NCBI GenBank assembly: GCA_004193285.1
Contig: SECP01000025.1
Coordinates: forward strand, 52,138 to 116,137
DNA: 64,000 nucleotides
From: Myxococcales bacterium
Lineage (GTDB): Bacteria; Myxococcota_A; Polyangia; Polyangiales; Polyangiaceae
Direction of reading: 5' to 3'
Below, one piece after another: positions 20,123 through 28,504 of this stretch. The translations under genes were made by a program, and so were the position numbers. Under the pieces are notes generated by a model. That model was not told the DNA's origin and searched no databases. It worked only from the letters and a program-made list of their open reading frames with translations. Positions within the stretch are counted from its first letter, which is position 1. The number at the start of each line of letters is the position of its first letter.

Positions 20123-20727
20123 GGCTGGTAGGAGTAGCGAGCGCCCTGGTAGACGTGCGTTGAGGTGGCGGTCAGCTCGCGCGAGCCGGAAGGGCCGCAG
20201 ATCAAGCTGACCCAGCCCGCGAAGCAGGCGAACGGAGCGCGCACGGTGGCGCGAAGGACGGAGGAGCCGCCCCCGCCGCTGATCGCGACTTTCGGCTGGC
20301 CCAGATGAGGATTCGCGGCGAGGATCATCGCCGCGGCCAGGGTGATCTCGACGCCCTTCTCCCCGGTGGCGGCGGCCCCGCGTTGAGTCTCGGGGGGTTG
20401 CACGATGTCGTCCCCGTTCTTGTCCTTCTCGTTGTAGCCGCCCGGATTTCCGTGGTTTTGGTAGATGGAGCCATCTGCCGGTAGGGTGACGGAGCCGCCG
20501 GTCGGTGCGGCTTCACCTCCGCCTTGATAGAACGCGGGGTCGTCGGGGAGGATGACGATCGCGGCTCGGGCCGCGGCGGAAGCGGCGCGCTGCACGATCA
20601 GGCGCGCGGCGCACAGCTCGATGAGCTGCCAAGTCGCCAAAAAGAAGAACAGCACCGGCAAGTAGGCGATGAGGTGCTCCACGAACACCGCGCCGCGCTC
20701 GTGCCGAACGAGAGAGGGCCCGCTCAC
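20119..20727 (-). CDS. tadE: TadE-like pseudopilin
   Basis: 202 aa. The N-terminus RHERG|AVFVEH followed by LIAYLPVLFFFLATWQ matches the TadE prepilin cleavage and transmembrane motif, with Glu at +5 and His in place of Tyr at +6. The remainder is exported, contains a Gly/Asn/Asp-rich central section and two cysteines near the end. Overlaps tadV and tadG by 4 bp. Confidence 0.85.
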   Translation of the reverse strand: MSGPSLVRHERGAVFVEHLIAYLPVLFFFLATWQLIELCAARLIVQRAASAAARAAIVILPDDPAFYQGGGEAAPTGGSVTLPADGSIYQNHGNPGGYNEKDKNGDDIVQPPETQRGAAATGEKGVEITLAAAMILAANPHLGQPKVAISGGGGSSVLRATVRAPFACFAGWVSLICGPSGSRELTATSTHVYQGARYSYQP

Positions 20728-21290
20728 CCGATCCTCCAGCGCACGAGGGAGACGAGCGCGGCGGCCACGAACACGGCCGGGCCGAAGCGGAGCTCGGTCA
20801 GCAGCTCGTGAGGCACGTCCTTACGACGCGATTTGGGCAAAAATGGGTTCTTGAGCAGGACGGCGGAGTTGCCGAGCAGTCGAAACAGCTGGCCCTGATA
20901 CGCCAAGCGCGCCGGCGCGTAGATCGCGGCGAGGACGAAGGCATACATCTCGATCTGGAGGCCGATGACGGGGCCGACCCAGACTCCGCAGGCGGCCAGG
21001 AGCTTGACGTCACCGCCGCCCATGGCGCTCACTCGAAAGAGGAGCAGCGGGACGAAGCCGCAGGCGAGCACGCCGAGCGACACGTTGGCCGCGGCGGACG
21101 TCAGGACCTCGGTCAGCGACTGCTCCGGGCCGCGCAGTAGGGCGGCGTGCACCGCAAAATGCACGGCCAGACCCAGCACCGCTCCCGCGGCCACGACCCG
21201 ATTGGGGATGTGACCCGTGCGGTAGTCCAGCGCTCCGCAGAGCGCGGTGAACGCGAGCAAGCCGCAAAGAACGATGTGAGTCGCCGTCAT
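20724..21290 (-). CDS. tadV: TadV/CpaA prepilin peptidase
   Basis: 188-aa inner-membrane aspartyl peptidase (A24 family) that matures the Flp pilins and pseudopilins. The catalytic aspartates are D22 in LDYRTGHIPN and D94 in GGGDVK. About four hydrophobic helices; it lacks the N-terminal methyltransferase domain of PilD, as expected for the TadV class. ATG 21290 starts just before the first helix. It follows flp1 after a 58-bp gap containing a strong hairpin. Confidence 0.92.
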   Translation of the reverse strand: MTATHIVLCGLLAFTALCGALDYRTGHIPNRVVAAGAVLGLAVHFAVHAALLRGPEQSLTEVLTSAAANVSLGVLACGFVPLLLFRVSAMGGGDVKLLAACGVWVGPVIGLQIEMYAFVLAAIYAPARLAYQGQLFRLLGNSAVLLKNPFLPKSRRKDVPHELLTELRFGPAVFVAAALVSLVRWRIG

Positions 21291-21311
21291 ATTGCCTCGC
21301 AGGAAGGCTGA

Positions 21312-21339
21312 CGGGGCTTCGACGTGAATCGAAGCCCCG
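21312..21339 (-). other. Strong intercistronic hairpin after the flp1 pilin gene
   Basis: A perfect 11-bp stem CGGGGCTTCGA / TCGAAGCCCCG with a 6-nt loop lies 9 nt beyond the flp1 stop codon and 22 bp before the tadV start. No T-run follows on the transcribed strand, so it is more likely an mRNA-stabilising or processing structure, or a partial terminator, than a full terminator. It would let pilin transcript exceed that of the assembly genes. Confidence 0.7.
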
Positions 21340-21348
21340 CCTAAGCCA

Positions 21349-21531
21349 TCATTGAATGCCCTGCACCTTGCCGGCCTGCTCTTGGACCTTCGTGGTGACG
21401 GCGTTGCCGAACGCCTGGTAGGCGACGATGCAGAACAGCGCCACGAGGCCGACGAGGATGATGTACTCGACGAAGCCGGCGCCGCGGGTGTCACGAGCTA
21501 GCTCGTCGAGCTTACGGATCTTGATGGACAT
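21349..21531 (-). CDS. flp: Flp1 major pilin
   Basis: 60-aa Flp-family prepilin. The leader ends at Gly17 in DTRG|AGFVEY, with the diagnostic Glu and Tyr at +5 and +6, followed by a hydrophobic helix (IILVGLVALFCIVAYQAFG). Normal length for Flp. ATG 21531 gives the typical short basic leader. It is the gene directly followed by the stem-loop, so it is the likely major subunit. A cysteine in the helix is unusual. Confidence 0.92.
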   Translation of the reverse strand: MSIKIRKLDELARDTRGAGFVEYIILVGLVALFCIVAYQAFGNAVTTKVQEQAGKVQGIQ

Positions 21532-21553
21532 GGATAGCGTTTCTTTCTTGGTT

Positions 21554-21730
21554 TCAGGGATTGCTCTGATAGAGCGAGGCACGTTGTTTCGAATAGTTGG
21601 CGACGGTGGCAGGCCCGACCGTCGCGAGGGCAACTGCGACGACCACGCCGGCGAAGGCGGCGAAGATCAGGTACTCCAGGAGCACCGCGCCGCGCGTGTC
21701 GCGACCCAGCTCACGAAGGGGGGCTTTCAT
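21554..21730 (-). CDS. Flp2 pilin
   Basis: 58-aa second Flp-type prepilin: leader to Gly14 in DTRG|AVLLEY with Glu and Tyr at +5 and +6, then a helix (LIFAAFAGVVVAVALATVG). Shares the RDTRGA leader with Flp1 but differs downstream, so the two probably arose by duplication and specialised as major and minor subunits (inference). The ATG overlaps the stop of the upstream lipoprotein gene by 4 bp. Confidence 0.9.
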   Translation of the reverse strand: MKAPLRELGRDTRGAVLLEYLIFAAFAGVVVAVALATVGPATVANYSKQRASLYQSNP

Positions 21731-22365
21731 CGGATCCTCACGGGGCCGGTCGGGCGCTGCGCGCGCACGACGGGTTTGGCACTGCTTTGAAACGCCTGCT
21801 CCATGACCACGAGCTCGTCGCGCTCCGCGATGCGAAAGCGCGCGGTGGGGCTCTTGGGGCGGAGCAGCGGTCGCTCCGTCGTATCGACGGTGAGCTCCAC
21901 CGTTTTGCCGCCTTCGCCCTCGATCACGCAATGCGCTACGCCCGATGCGTCCGTACGCGCTACCTCGCGACCGAGGTACCGTATGGGCAGCCCGGCGCCT
22001 CGCTCGAGTCGCGCCGCGACTACCAGCTTGCGAGCGAGCGGCTTGCATGCGGCGAAGTACTCGGGCAGGCCCGTTGCGCGTCGCAAGGTGACGCTCAAGG
22101 GAGCTTCCGGCGAGCGGTAGGCGGCTGGGCAGGTGATGTCCAGATCGACGCGCTCGCCCTCGTTGCCGGTGGCTCGAATCACGACTCGGCCATCCACCCC
22201 AGTCGCCCCGAGCTCTTGGCCGCCGTGCAGGAGCTTGACGCCAGCCACCGGTTGACCCGGATCCGCCTCGACGCGGACGACCAGATCGTAACTCTTGGCC
22301 GGAGCCTGACGGCTGCAAGCCGCCAGTCCGAGCAAGAGAAGCAGGAGCGGGCCGTTTCGGTTCAC
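21727..22365 (-). CDS. Lipoprotein, first gene of tad operon
   Basis: 212 aa. Signal peptide beginning at GTG 22365 (NRNGPLLLLLLGLAAC, lipobox LAAC), followed by a domain resembling carboxypeptidase-regulatory / PEGA beta domains (YDLVVRVEADPGQPVAGVKLLHGG) and a second beta-rich half. An upstream extension is open but carries no signal peptide, so GTG is preferred. Translationally coupled to flp2. Possibly a pilotin-like or surface component of the machine; function unknown. Confidence 0.72.
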   Translation of the reverse strand: MNRNGPLLLLLLGLAACSRQAPAKSYDLVVRVEADPGQPVAGVKLLHGGQELGATGVDGRVVIRATGNEGERVDLDITCPAAYRSPEAPLSVTLRRATGLPEYFAACKPLARKLVVAARLERGAGLPIRYLGREVARTDASGVAHCVIEGEGGKTVELTVDTTERPLLRPKSPTARFRIAERDELVVMEQAFQSSAKPVVRAQRPTGPVRIR

Positions 22366-22446
22366 GACCGGGCTCAATACACGGCGTGTGCCAGCTACGA
22401 ATTCGCGGATTTTCTGGCTTACCGCCGCACCCAGGTGGATGCTTGG

Positions 22447-22473
22447 CAACCACGGGTTGGCAACCGCTGGTTG
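22447..22473. promoter_or_regulatory. Two tandem palindromes in the tad / activator intergenic region
   Basis: CAACC-ACG-GGTTG at 22447-22459 and CAACC-GCT-GGTTG at 22461-22473: two 13-bp dyads separated by one base, so repeating every 14 bp. They lie 82 bp upstream of the first tad gene and 104 bp upstream of the activator gene. Paired dyads at this distance are what an enhancer-binding activator or autoregulator would use. The rest of the 211-bp intergenic region shows no other clear element. Confidence 0.6.
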
Positions 22474-22576
22474 CGCCCTACAGATTGGTGCGGCCGCGCT
22501 GGCGGACCCGGTGTAGCAGTATTGCACCTTGCTCGGGCGCCTGGAGAAGGCGCTGAAAGCCGGCCCCGCCGCCCCC

Positions 22577-23884
22577 ATGGATGAAGAACGCACTCAAGCT
22601 CAGTCCCGTCCGACGATCGTCACGTACGGCAAGACGCGCATCACGGTGACGGACGGGCCGGACCGGGGGCTATGGCTCGAGACCGCCAATCAGCCGGTGC
22701 GCGTCGGCACCGCGCCCGACAACGATCTGGTACTCACGGATCCCACGGTTTCACGCCGCCACTGCGCCATCGTTCCGACCGGCGACGGCTTCCGCGTTTC
22801 GGACGAAGGCTCGACCAACGGCGTTTTGGTCGGACGGGTGCGCATCTTCGAAGCGGTGCTCAGCGGGGCGACGGAGCTCCGCATCGGCGACAGCACCGTC
22901 AGCGTGTTGCCGCTCGCGGATCGCGTGGAGCGCGAGCAGGCGACGACCGATCACTTTGGCGACTTGCTCGGAATCTCGCCGCGAATGCGCGAGCTGTTCG
23001 CGGACTTGTCGCGCATCGCGGCATCCGACGTGACGGTGCTGATCGAGGGTGAGACCGGCACCGGCAAGGAGCTGGTCGCGGAGTCGCTCCACCGCGAGAG
23101 CGGCCGCACGGAGAAGCCCTTCGTGGTGTTCGACTGCGGCGCGGTGACCCCGACGCTCGTGGAGAGCGAGCTGTTCGGGCACGAGCGCGGCGCGTTCACG
23201 GGCGCAGTGGCGGCGCGCGTTGGCGTATTCGAGCAAGCCGACGGCGGGACGATCTTTTTGGACGAGCTGGGCGAGCTGCCGAAAGATCTGCAGCCCAAGC
23301 TGCTGCGCGTGCTGGAGAAGCGCGAGGTGCGGCGCATCGGGTCCCAGCGCCCGATACCGGTGGACGTGCGCGTCGTTTCGGCGACGAACCGCAAGCTCGC
23401 GGTGGAGGTGGCGCGCGGCAATTTCCGCCAAGATTTGTACTTTCGCTTGGCGGGCGCGCACGTGCAGGTTCCGCCGCTGCGGGACCGCCGCGAGGATTTG
23501 CCGCTGCTGGTCGAGCATTTTCTGCGCCGCGCGACGCCGGCCCGCTCGCGCAGCGAAATCTCCGCGCAAGTTTGGGAGATGTTCATGACCCATCGCTGGC
23601 CGGGTAACGTGCGGGAGCTGCGCAATGCGGTGGACCGCTGGGCAGTGACGCCCGAGCGCGCGCTGGGCGCGCTGGAGCCGACGACGGAAGACGGGCAGCC
23701 GCAGGCCGCGATCGAGCTGTCGCCTCTGCGCGAAGCTCGGCGGGACGCGAGTGACGACTTCGAGCGTCGGTACCTGCGTGCCTTGTTGGCGCGCACTTCG
23801 GGCAATATCACGCGCGCGGCTGCGATCGCGGAGGTGTCCCGGCAGATGATTCAGAAGCTGATGCGTAAGCAAGGCCTGAGCTGA
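22577..23884 (+). CDS. FHA-domain sigma-54-dependent transcriptional activator
   Basis: 435 aa. N-terminal FHA domain about residues 15-113 (VGTAPDNDLVL, the SRRH at 59-62 and STNG at 79-82 are intact), AAA+ domain 128-350 with Walker A GETGTGKE 158-165, the sigma-54-contacting GAFTGA loop 205-210 and Walker B TIFLDE 225-230, and a Fis-type helix-turn-helix near 410-432. The FHA domain replaces the usual receiver, so input is a phosphothreonine, from a Ser/Thr kinase. Divergent from the tad operon and its probable regulator. ATG 22577 precedes the conserved segment. Confidence 0.94.
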   Translation: MDEERTQAQSRPTIVTYGKTRITVTDGPDRGLWLETANQPVRVGTAPDNDLVLTDPTVSRRHCAIVPTGDGFRVSDEGSTNGVLVGRVRIFEAVLSGATELRIGDSTVSVLPLADRVEREQATTDHFGDLLGISPRMRELFADLSRIAASDVTVLIEGETGTGKELVAESLHRESGRTEKPFVVFDCGAVTPTLVESELFGHERGAFTGAVAARVGVFEQADGGTIFLDELGELPKDLQPKLLRVLEKREVRRIGSQRPIPVDVRVVSATNRKLAVEVARGNFRQDLYFRLAGAHVQVPPLRDRREDLPLLVEHFLRRATPARSRSEISAQVWEMFMTHRWPGNVRELRNAVDRWAVTPERALGALEPTTEDGQPQAAIELSPLREARRDASDDFERRYLRALLARTSGNITRAAAIAEVSRQMIQKLMRKQGLS

Positions 23885-25372
23885 ATGCGGCCATGGCTGA
23901 GCTGGGCCGCGCTCGGCGCAGCCTGGGTCGCATCGTGCGCCAGCGACGAAAGCGCTCCTCCGAGCTCGCCTTCGGAAGCCGGCACCGCAACTGAAGCTCC
24001 CGCCGCCGCCGGCGGCGCGGGCGCTCCCGCGCAAGCGACGCCAGGCGGGCGAGCGAGCGGAAGCGGTGGCGAGCCGAGCGCCGAATCGTCGGGCGGCGCC
24101 CCTACGCCCAGCGGTGGTGCGAACGTGAGCGGCGATGCGAGCGACGCAGGGCGAGCCGGTGAAGGCGGAGCGCTCCCCGTCGTCACTCAGGGAGAGCGCT
24201 GCGTCGCAATCAGCCAAGCGGGCGACTGCGGAGCCACCCTGACGAGTTGCGCCGAGAGCTCGCAGTGCGCTCCCTGGCTCGCTTGCCTCGCGAGTTGCGA
24301 GGACGCTCGGTGCGTCGGCGGTTGCGACGAGGTCTACTCGGACGCGCGCCGCGTGCTGCCCGCGGTTTATCAGTGCCTGTGCGCAGCACCCGAATGCGCG
24401 ACGCTCGGCGCCTGTGAGCGGACGAGCTGCGCGGCGACGGAGCAGCCGGCTCTCATGACCGAAGCGCCGCGCACTCTTGCGGAAACGGGGCTGTACACGC
24501 TGGAGGGCGTGTACACCTACGCGCCGCAGTTCCCGCTTTGGTCGGATGGCTTGGACAAGGAGCGGCACGTCTTCGTTCCCGGCTGCGCGACCATCGACAC
24601 GAGCGACATGGACGAGTGGAAGCTCCCGGTCGGTACGCGCTTGTGGAAGACGTTCGGCCAAGGCGCCGTCGCGCTCGAGACGCGGCTCATGCACCGCTAC
24701 GGACCAGGGCCGGCGGATTGGCTCTACGCCGCTTACCAGTGGGATCCGAGCGCGCCCGGCGACGCGACGAAAGCGACGTGGACCGAAGGCGCAGTCGTGG
24801 TGGACGCCAGCGGTAGCGGCCATGACATCCCTGGTAACGGCAACTGCAAGCAGTGCCACGACGGCCGGAAGGAGCGGGCCCTCGGCTTCAGCGCGATCCA
24901 GCTCAGTCACGAGTCCAGCGGGGCGGACCTCACCCTACGCCGCTTGAGCGAGCTCGGCTGGCTCACGGTGCCGGCTCCAGAGGGGTTCGCGGTGCCCGGC
25001 GACGAGGTGCAGCGCGCGGCGCTCGGCTACGTGCACGGCAACTGCGGAGGCTGTCACGACCAAGACGGCAAGCTGCCGGATCCGGAGTCGCCCCTGATCT
25101 TGCGGCTGCGGGTCGCACAGACCAGCTATGCGGAGGCGGACGCAGTGCGCACCACCGTGAACGTGCCCGTGCGCAGCGGGCTAGCGGCGCTCGCCGGCAA
25201 AGACCGCATCGAGCCGGGCAAGCCGGAAGAGAGCGGCCTCTTGGTCCGCCTGCGCGCCCGCGGAATCGAGGGCCTGCAGATGCCGCCTTACAACAGCAAC
25301 AGCACCAAGCTACCGGACTCATCGGGCGGAATCGCCCGCGTGACGGCGTGGGTGAGCGGTCTCACGCCTTGA
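23885..25372 (+). CDS. Diheme c-type cytochrome-like lipoprotein
   Basis: 495 aa, starting 0 bp after the activator stop. Lipoprotein signal with Cys near residue 18, a Gly/Ser/Ala linker to about 100, a Cys-rich section (about 104-185), then a cytochrome-like domain with two CxxCH haem sites, C321-C324-H325 and C387-C390-H391. The segment APQFPLWSDGLDKERHVFVPGC resembles the SO2930 family of diheme c-type cytochromes. Would act in extracytoplasmic electron transfer. Whether it is functionally tied to the activator upstream is unclear. Confidence 0.82.
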   Translation: MRPWLSWAALGAAWVASCASDESAPPSSPSEAGTATEAPAAAGGAGAPAQATPGGRASGSGGEPSAESSGGAPTPSGGANVSGDASDAGRAGEGGALPVVTQGERCVAISQAGDCGATLTSCAESSQCAPWLACLASCEDARCVGGCDEVYSDARRVLPAVYQCLCAAPECATLGACERTSCAATEQPALMTEAPRTLAETGLYTLEGVYTYAPQFPLWSDGLDKERHVFVPGCATIDTSDMDEWKLPVGTRLWKTFGQGAVALETRLMHRYGPGPADWLYAAYQWDPSAPGDATKATWTEGAVVVDASGSGHDIPGNGNCKQCHDGRKERALGFSAIQLSHESSGADLTLRRLSELGWLTVPAPEGFAVPGDEVQRAALGYVHGNCGGCHDQDGKLPDPESPLILRLRVAQTSYAEADAVRTTVNVPVRSGLAALAGKDRIEPGKPEESGLLVRLRARGIEGLQMPPYNSNSTKLPDSSGGIARVTAWVSGLTP

Positions 25373-25440
25373 GCCGCTCGGATGTTCAGCGTCGGCTCGA
25401 AACTTGACGCTGCGCACGCGACTCCTCCAAAATTGGCGCC

Positions 25441-26037
25441 GTGCCTGATTCGATCCAAGCCGCGCCGACCGGGCGCGCCAAGTGCCGCGGCTGCGGCAAG
25501 GCCATCGCCAAAGGCGAGCTGCGCTTCGGTGAGAGCGGTCCCAACTCTTACGGTGAAGGGGAGGCGACGACCTGGTTTCACCTGGCATGCTCGGCCCTCA
25601 TGCGTCCCGAGAAGCTCGGCCCGGTGCTGGAGTCGACGGCGGACGAGCTGCCGGAGCGCGACTGGCTGGCCGAATGTGTTCGCGTGGGCAACGAGCACCC
25701 ACGCCTGCCGCGCCTGGTGCGTGCGGAGCGCGCGAGCTCCGGCCGAGCGCACTGTCGCTCCTGCCGCGAGCTCATCGAAAAGGGAGGTTGGCGCTTCGCG
25801 CTGCAGACCTTCGAAGAGGGGCGCCCCAGCCCCATCGGCACCATCCACGCCGAGTGCGCCGAGGCGTACTTCGGAACGGCGGACTTGCTCGAGCGCGCTC
25901 GCAGGCTGACGCCGGAGCTCAATGACGCGGACGCCGCGGACCTGGGGCAAGCGCTCGCCGAGCAGCGGCCCGGCCTCGCCAAGACCCAGGGCGTGGACGA
26001 AGACGAAGAAACTAAGCTCGGCAGCGGCAGCGTTTGA
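25441..26037 (+). CDS. Protein with two PARP-type zinc fingers
   Basis: 198 aa. Two copies of a C2HC finger of the zf-PARP type: C15-C18 ... H47-C50 with GELRFGE and WFHLAC between, and C105-C108 ... H136-C139 with GWRFALQ and TIHAEC. In eukaryotes such fingers recognise DNA breaks in PARP1 and DNA ligase III. Here there is no catalytic domain, only a short linker and an acidic tail (DEDEE). Starts at GTG 25441. A DNA-break-binding role is plausible but inferred. The stop overlaps the next gene's TTG start. Confidence 0.85.
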   Translation: MPDSIQAAPTGRAKCRGCGKAIAKGELRFGESGPNSYGEGEATTWFHLACSALMRPEKLGPVLESTADELPERDWLAECVRVGNEHPRLPRLVRAERASSGRAHCRSCRELIEKGGWRFALQTFEEGRPSPIGTIHAECAEAYFGTADLLERARRLTPELNDADAADLGQALAEQRPGLAKTQGVDEDEETKLGSGSV

Positions 26038-27044
26038 GAAGAGCTTTGGGCGTGGTGCGGCCGTGGCTCACGTGGGCGCTCGTCGTTTGGCCGCTCGCAG
26101 CCTCGGCGGAGGACGCGGTTCGTTTTCGATACTCGGCACCGGCAGGCTGCCCCCAAGCGGAGGCCTTTTCGGCGCGCGTGCGCGAGCGCACGAGCCGCGG
26201 GCGCTGGGCGGCGCCGGGAGAGCTTGCGCGCCACTTCGACGTCGCGCTCACCGCCGACGCGAACGGCTACCTCGGCCGCATCGAGTTCTTGGATGACGTC
26301 GGCGCGCCCGTGAGCCGCAGCGTCCGAGGCGAGCAATGCGACGCGGTCGCCGACGGCCTGGCGCTGATCACGGCGCTCGCGTTGGAAGCAGCGCGGAACG
26401 AGGACCCTCCCGAGGAGCGAGAAGTGGCGCCGCCCAAGCCGCCGCGGCTCGAGCCGACGGCGTCGGTCGTGGTACCGAAGCCACCGCCTGCTCGAGCTCA
26501 CGCTTCCTCGGCCGGCGCCGGCTTCATCACGAGCGCGCGCTTTGGTGTCGCGGGCGGCTATGCAGGGGCCGAGCACGCACCGAGCGTTGGCGTGCTCGGC
26601 CAATTGGACTTTCGCGGCGGCTCGGCGCTCCGGCTCACCGCTCACTACGGTTGGGACGACTTCGTGGCGGACGACCTCGGTCGGCGCGCCAAGCTCCGGG
26701 TCCAGGGCGTGGAGACGAGCGTCTGCCCCTGGCGCTTCGGCGCGCGGGAGCTGGCCTTCACGCCCTGCGCGCTCCTGGATCTCGGCTCCCTGCGCGTCGC
26801 CGGAGTGCGCGACGCGCAGCTCACCTCCGCCCGAGGAGAAGTCATCTTTTGGGGCTCGGCCGGGGCCGAGGTGCGACTGGGGTGGGAGCCGCCGGCCCCA
26901 TTTTGGGCGGAGGCGAGGCTCGCGGGGCTCTTTCCACTGCGCCGAGGCTACCGCTTCACCTTCGAAAATCCGGAAAAAGAGGCCTATTCGGCGCCCACGT
27001 TCGCGGTGACGGCCGGGCTCGCAGGCGGCGTGCGCTTTTGGTGA
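26034..27044 (+). CDS. Predicted outer-membrane beta-barrel-like protein
   Basis: 336 aa. N-terminal signal peptide (LTWALVVWPLAASA), a globular section to about 130, a Pro-rich linker, and a C-terminal region of alternating hydrophobic strands with a terminal aromatic residue (GGVRFW), as in outer-membrane barrels. No specific family recognised; similar kinase- and sigma-neighbour proteins occur in myxobacteria. The TTG start at 26034 overlaps the previous stop by 4 bp and lacks a good ribosome site, so it is uncertain. Confidence 0.68.
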   Translation: MRRALGVVRPWLTWALVVWPLAASAEDAVRFRYSAPAGCPQAEAFSARVRERTSRGRWAAPGELARHFDVALTADANGYLGRIEFLDDVGAPVSRSVRGEQCDAVADGLALITALALEAARNEDPPEEREVAPPKPPRLEPTASVVVPKPPPARAHASSAGAGFITSARFGVAGGYAGAEHAPSVGVLGQLDFRGGSALRLTAHYGWDDFVADDLGRRAKLRVQGVETSVCPWRFGARELAFTPCALLDLGSLRVAGVRDAQLTSARGEVIFWGSAGAEVRLGWEPPAPFWAEARLAGLFPLRRGYRFTFENPEKEAYSAPTFAVTAGLAGGVRFW

Positions 27045-27076
27045 TCGGCTGCCACCCTCCTCGGGGATAGACGATC

Positions 27077-27652
27077 GTGGCAGCAGAGGCAGCCGCTCTG
27101 GACGACGCGAGCTCGTCACCCCCCGCGTCGCCCGAGCGCGTCGCGGGTTTGGTGCGCGCGCACTACCCGTTCGTCTGGCGGCTATTGCGGCGCTTGGGGC
27201 TCGGTACGGGGGACGCCGACGACGCGGCGCAGCAAGTCTTCTTGAGCGCGACGCCCAAGCTCGGCGCGGTCGAGCCCGAGCGGGAGCGTGCGTTCTTGTA
27301 CGGGGTCGCGCTCCATGTCGGCGCGCGGGCGCGGCGCTCTTTGGGTCGCCGCCGCGAGGAGCCGCTGGAGGCCGCGGCGGAGCGCGAAGCTCGCGAGCCG
27401 GATGCTCACCAGGTGCTGGAGCGGCGGGAGGCGCGCGCGCTACTCGATCGGTTGCTGGACGAGATGCCGGAGGAGCTGCGCGTGGTGTTCGTGCTGTTCG
27501 AGCTCGAGGAGCTGTCGACGCCGCAGATCGCCGAGCTCTGCGACATCCCGATTGGCACCGCGGCGTCGCGCTTGCGGCGCGCGCGCGAAGATTTCGAAGG
27601 GCGAGTGGCGCGCGAGGAAGCGCGGCGCCGTTTTTCTGGAGGCGAGCGATGA
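27077..27652 (+). CDS. ECF-type RNA polymerase sigma factor
   Basis: 191 aa. Region 2: LVRAHYPFVWRLLRRLGLGTGDADDAAQQVF (about 25-56); region 4: LDEMPEELRVVFVLFELEELSTPQIAELCDIPIGTAASRLRRARE (about 130-172) with the helix-turn-helix. Start GTG 27077. It overlaps the next gene by 4 bp, the arrangement usual for a sigma factor and its regulator. Unrelated in detail to the ECF factor at 3080. Confidence 0.92.
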   Translation: MAAEAAALDDASSSPPASPERVAGLVRAHYPFVWRLLRRLGLGTGDADDAAQQVFLSATPKLGAVEPERERAFLYGVALHVGARARRSLGRRREEPLEAAAEREAREPDAHQVLERREARALLDRLLDEMPEELRVVFVLFELEELSTPQIAELCDIPIGTAASRLRRAREDFEGRVAREEARRRFSGGER

Positions 27653-28455
27653 CCGATCCGGAACGACTCTCCAAGCGTGGGGCCGGCTTGGCCGCAGAGC
27701 TCCTGCGCTCGAGCGCGGACGAGCAGCCGACGGACGCGGGCTTACACCGCACTTTGGCCGCGCTCGGCGTCTCCAGCGTTTTGCTCACGTCCACGAGCGC
27801 TGCCGCCGCCGCCGCGACCAGCGCGAAGATGGCGGCCGCGGCGTCGGCCGGTGCCAGCGCCACGTCCGCGGCGGGAGCCGGAAAAGCGGTCACGGGCGCG
27901 CTGCTGCTGAAGTGGGTCGGAGTTGGCGTGGTCGGCGGCGTGAGCCTAGCCAGCGCGGCCGCGCTCGTGACCACTCCTCCGGCGCCGCCACCGGCCGTGT
28001 CCGCGCCCGCACCTCGCTTCACTGCCGCGCCGGTCATGAAGCGCGCGCGGCCGCCTTCGGGCGTCGCGCTGGCCGCGACGCCAGCCGCATCGGCGGATGC
28101 TCCCGACCAGCCCGCGGCGCCCCCACGCGCCACGACGAGCGCGCGGGAGGTCGTCACGGTAGCGCGGCCGGAAGCTTCTGCCCCGCTCGCCGCCGAGGTC
28201 GCGTACGTGGACTCCGCGCGCGCCGCACTCGCCGCCGGCCAGTCCGAGTCCGGCCTTGCGCAGTTAGCGCGCTACGAGCGTGAATTTCCAGAGCCGCGGC
28301 TTCTGCCCGAGGTCCTCTTCCTGCAGCTGGAAACTTACCAGCGCCTCGGTCGAGCCACGGAAGCAAGGCGCGCCGCCGAGCGCCTCGTCGCTAGCTTTCC
28401 CAAGAGCCCGCACGCTGCGCGCGCGCGTTCGGTGCTGGGAGCGCACTTTCCGTGA
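27649..28455 (+). CDS. Membrane protein, putative regulatory partner of the ECF sigma factor
   Basis: 268 aa. A short cytoplasmic N-terminus (about 1-40), Ala-rich stretch, one clear membrane helix (about 85-107, LLKWVGVGVVGGVSLASAAALV), a Pro/Ala-rich periplasmic linker and a C-terminal TPR-like region (YVDSARAALAAGQSESGLAQLARYEREFP). Position, coupling and topology fit a non-classical anti-sigma factor, but no zinc (HxxxCxxC) anti-sigma motif is visible, so the role is inferred. Confidence 0.7.
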   Translation: MTDPERLSKRGAGLAAELLRSSADEQPTDAGLHRTLAALGVSSVLLTSTSAAAAAATSAKMAAAASAGASATSAAGAGKAVTGALLLKWVGVGVVGGVSLASAAALVTTPPAPPPAVSAPAPRFTAAPVMKRARPPSGVALAATPAASADAPDQPAAPPRATTSAREVVTVARPEASAPLAAEVAYVDSARAALAAGQSESGLAQLARYEREFPEPRLLPEVLFLQLETYQRLGRATEARRAAERLVASFPKSPHAARARSVLGAHFP

Positions 28456-28504
28456 TCGGTCATGACCGCGGGCGGGGATGACTCGTCGAAAGGAAGGGCA
28501 GACG

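Noticed and set aside
22366..22393. Possible sigma-54 promoter (TGGCACA -24 element at 22387-22393, minus strand) for the tad operon
   Set aside because: The -24 element is good but the -12 region reads GTGTA instead of TTGCA, and the implied start site leaves almost no leader before the GTG start.
22751..24910. 719-codon minus-strand open frame opposite the activator and diheme genes
   Set aside because: No family signature and spans two convincing plus-strand genes; antisense shadow.
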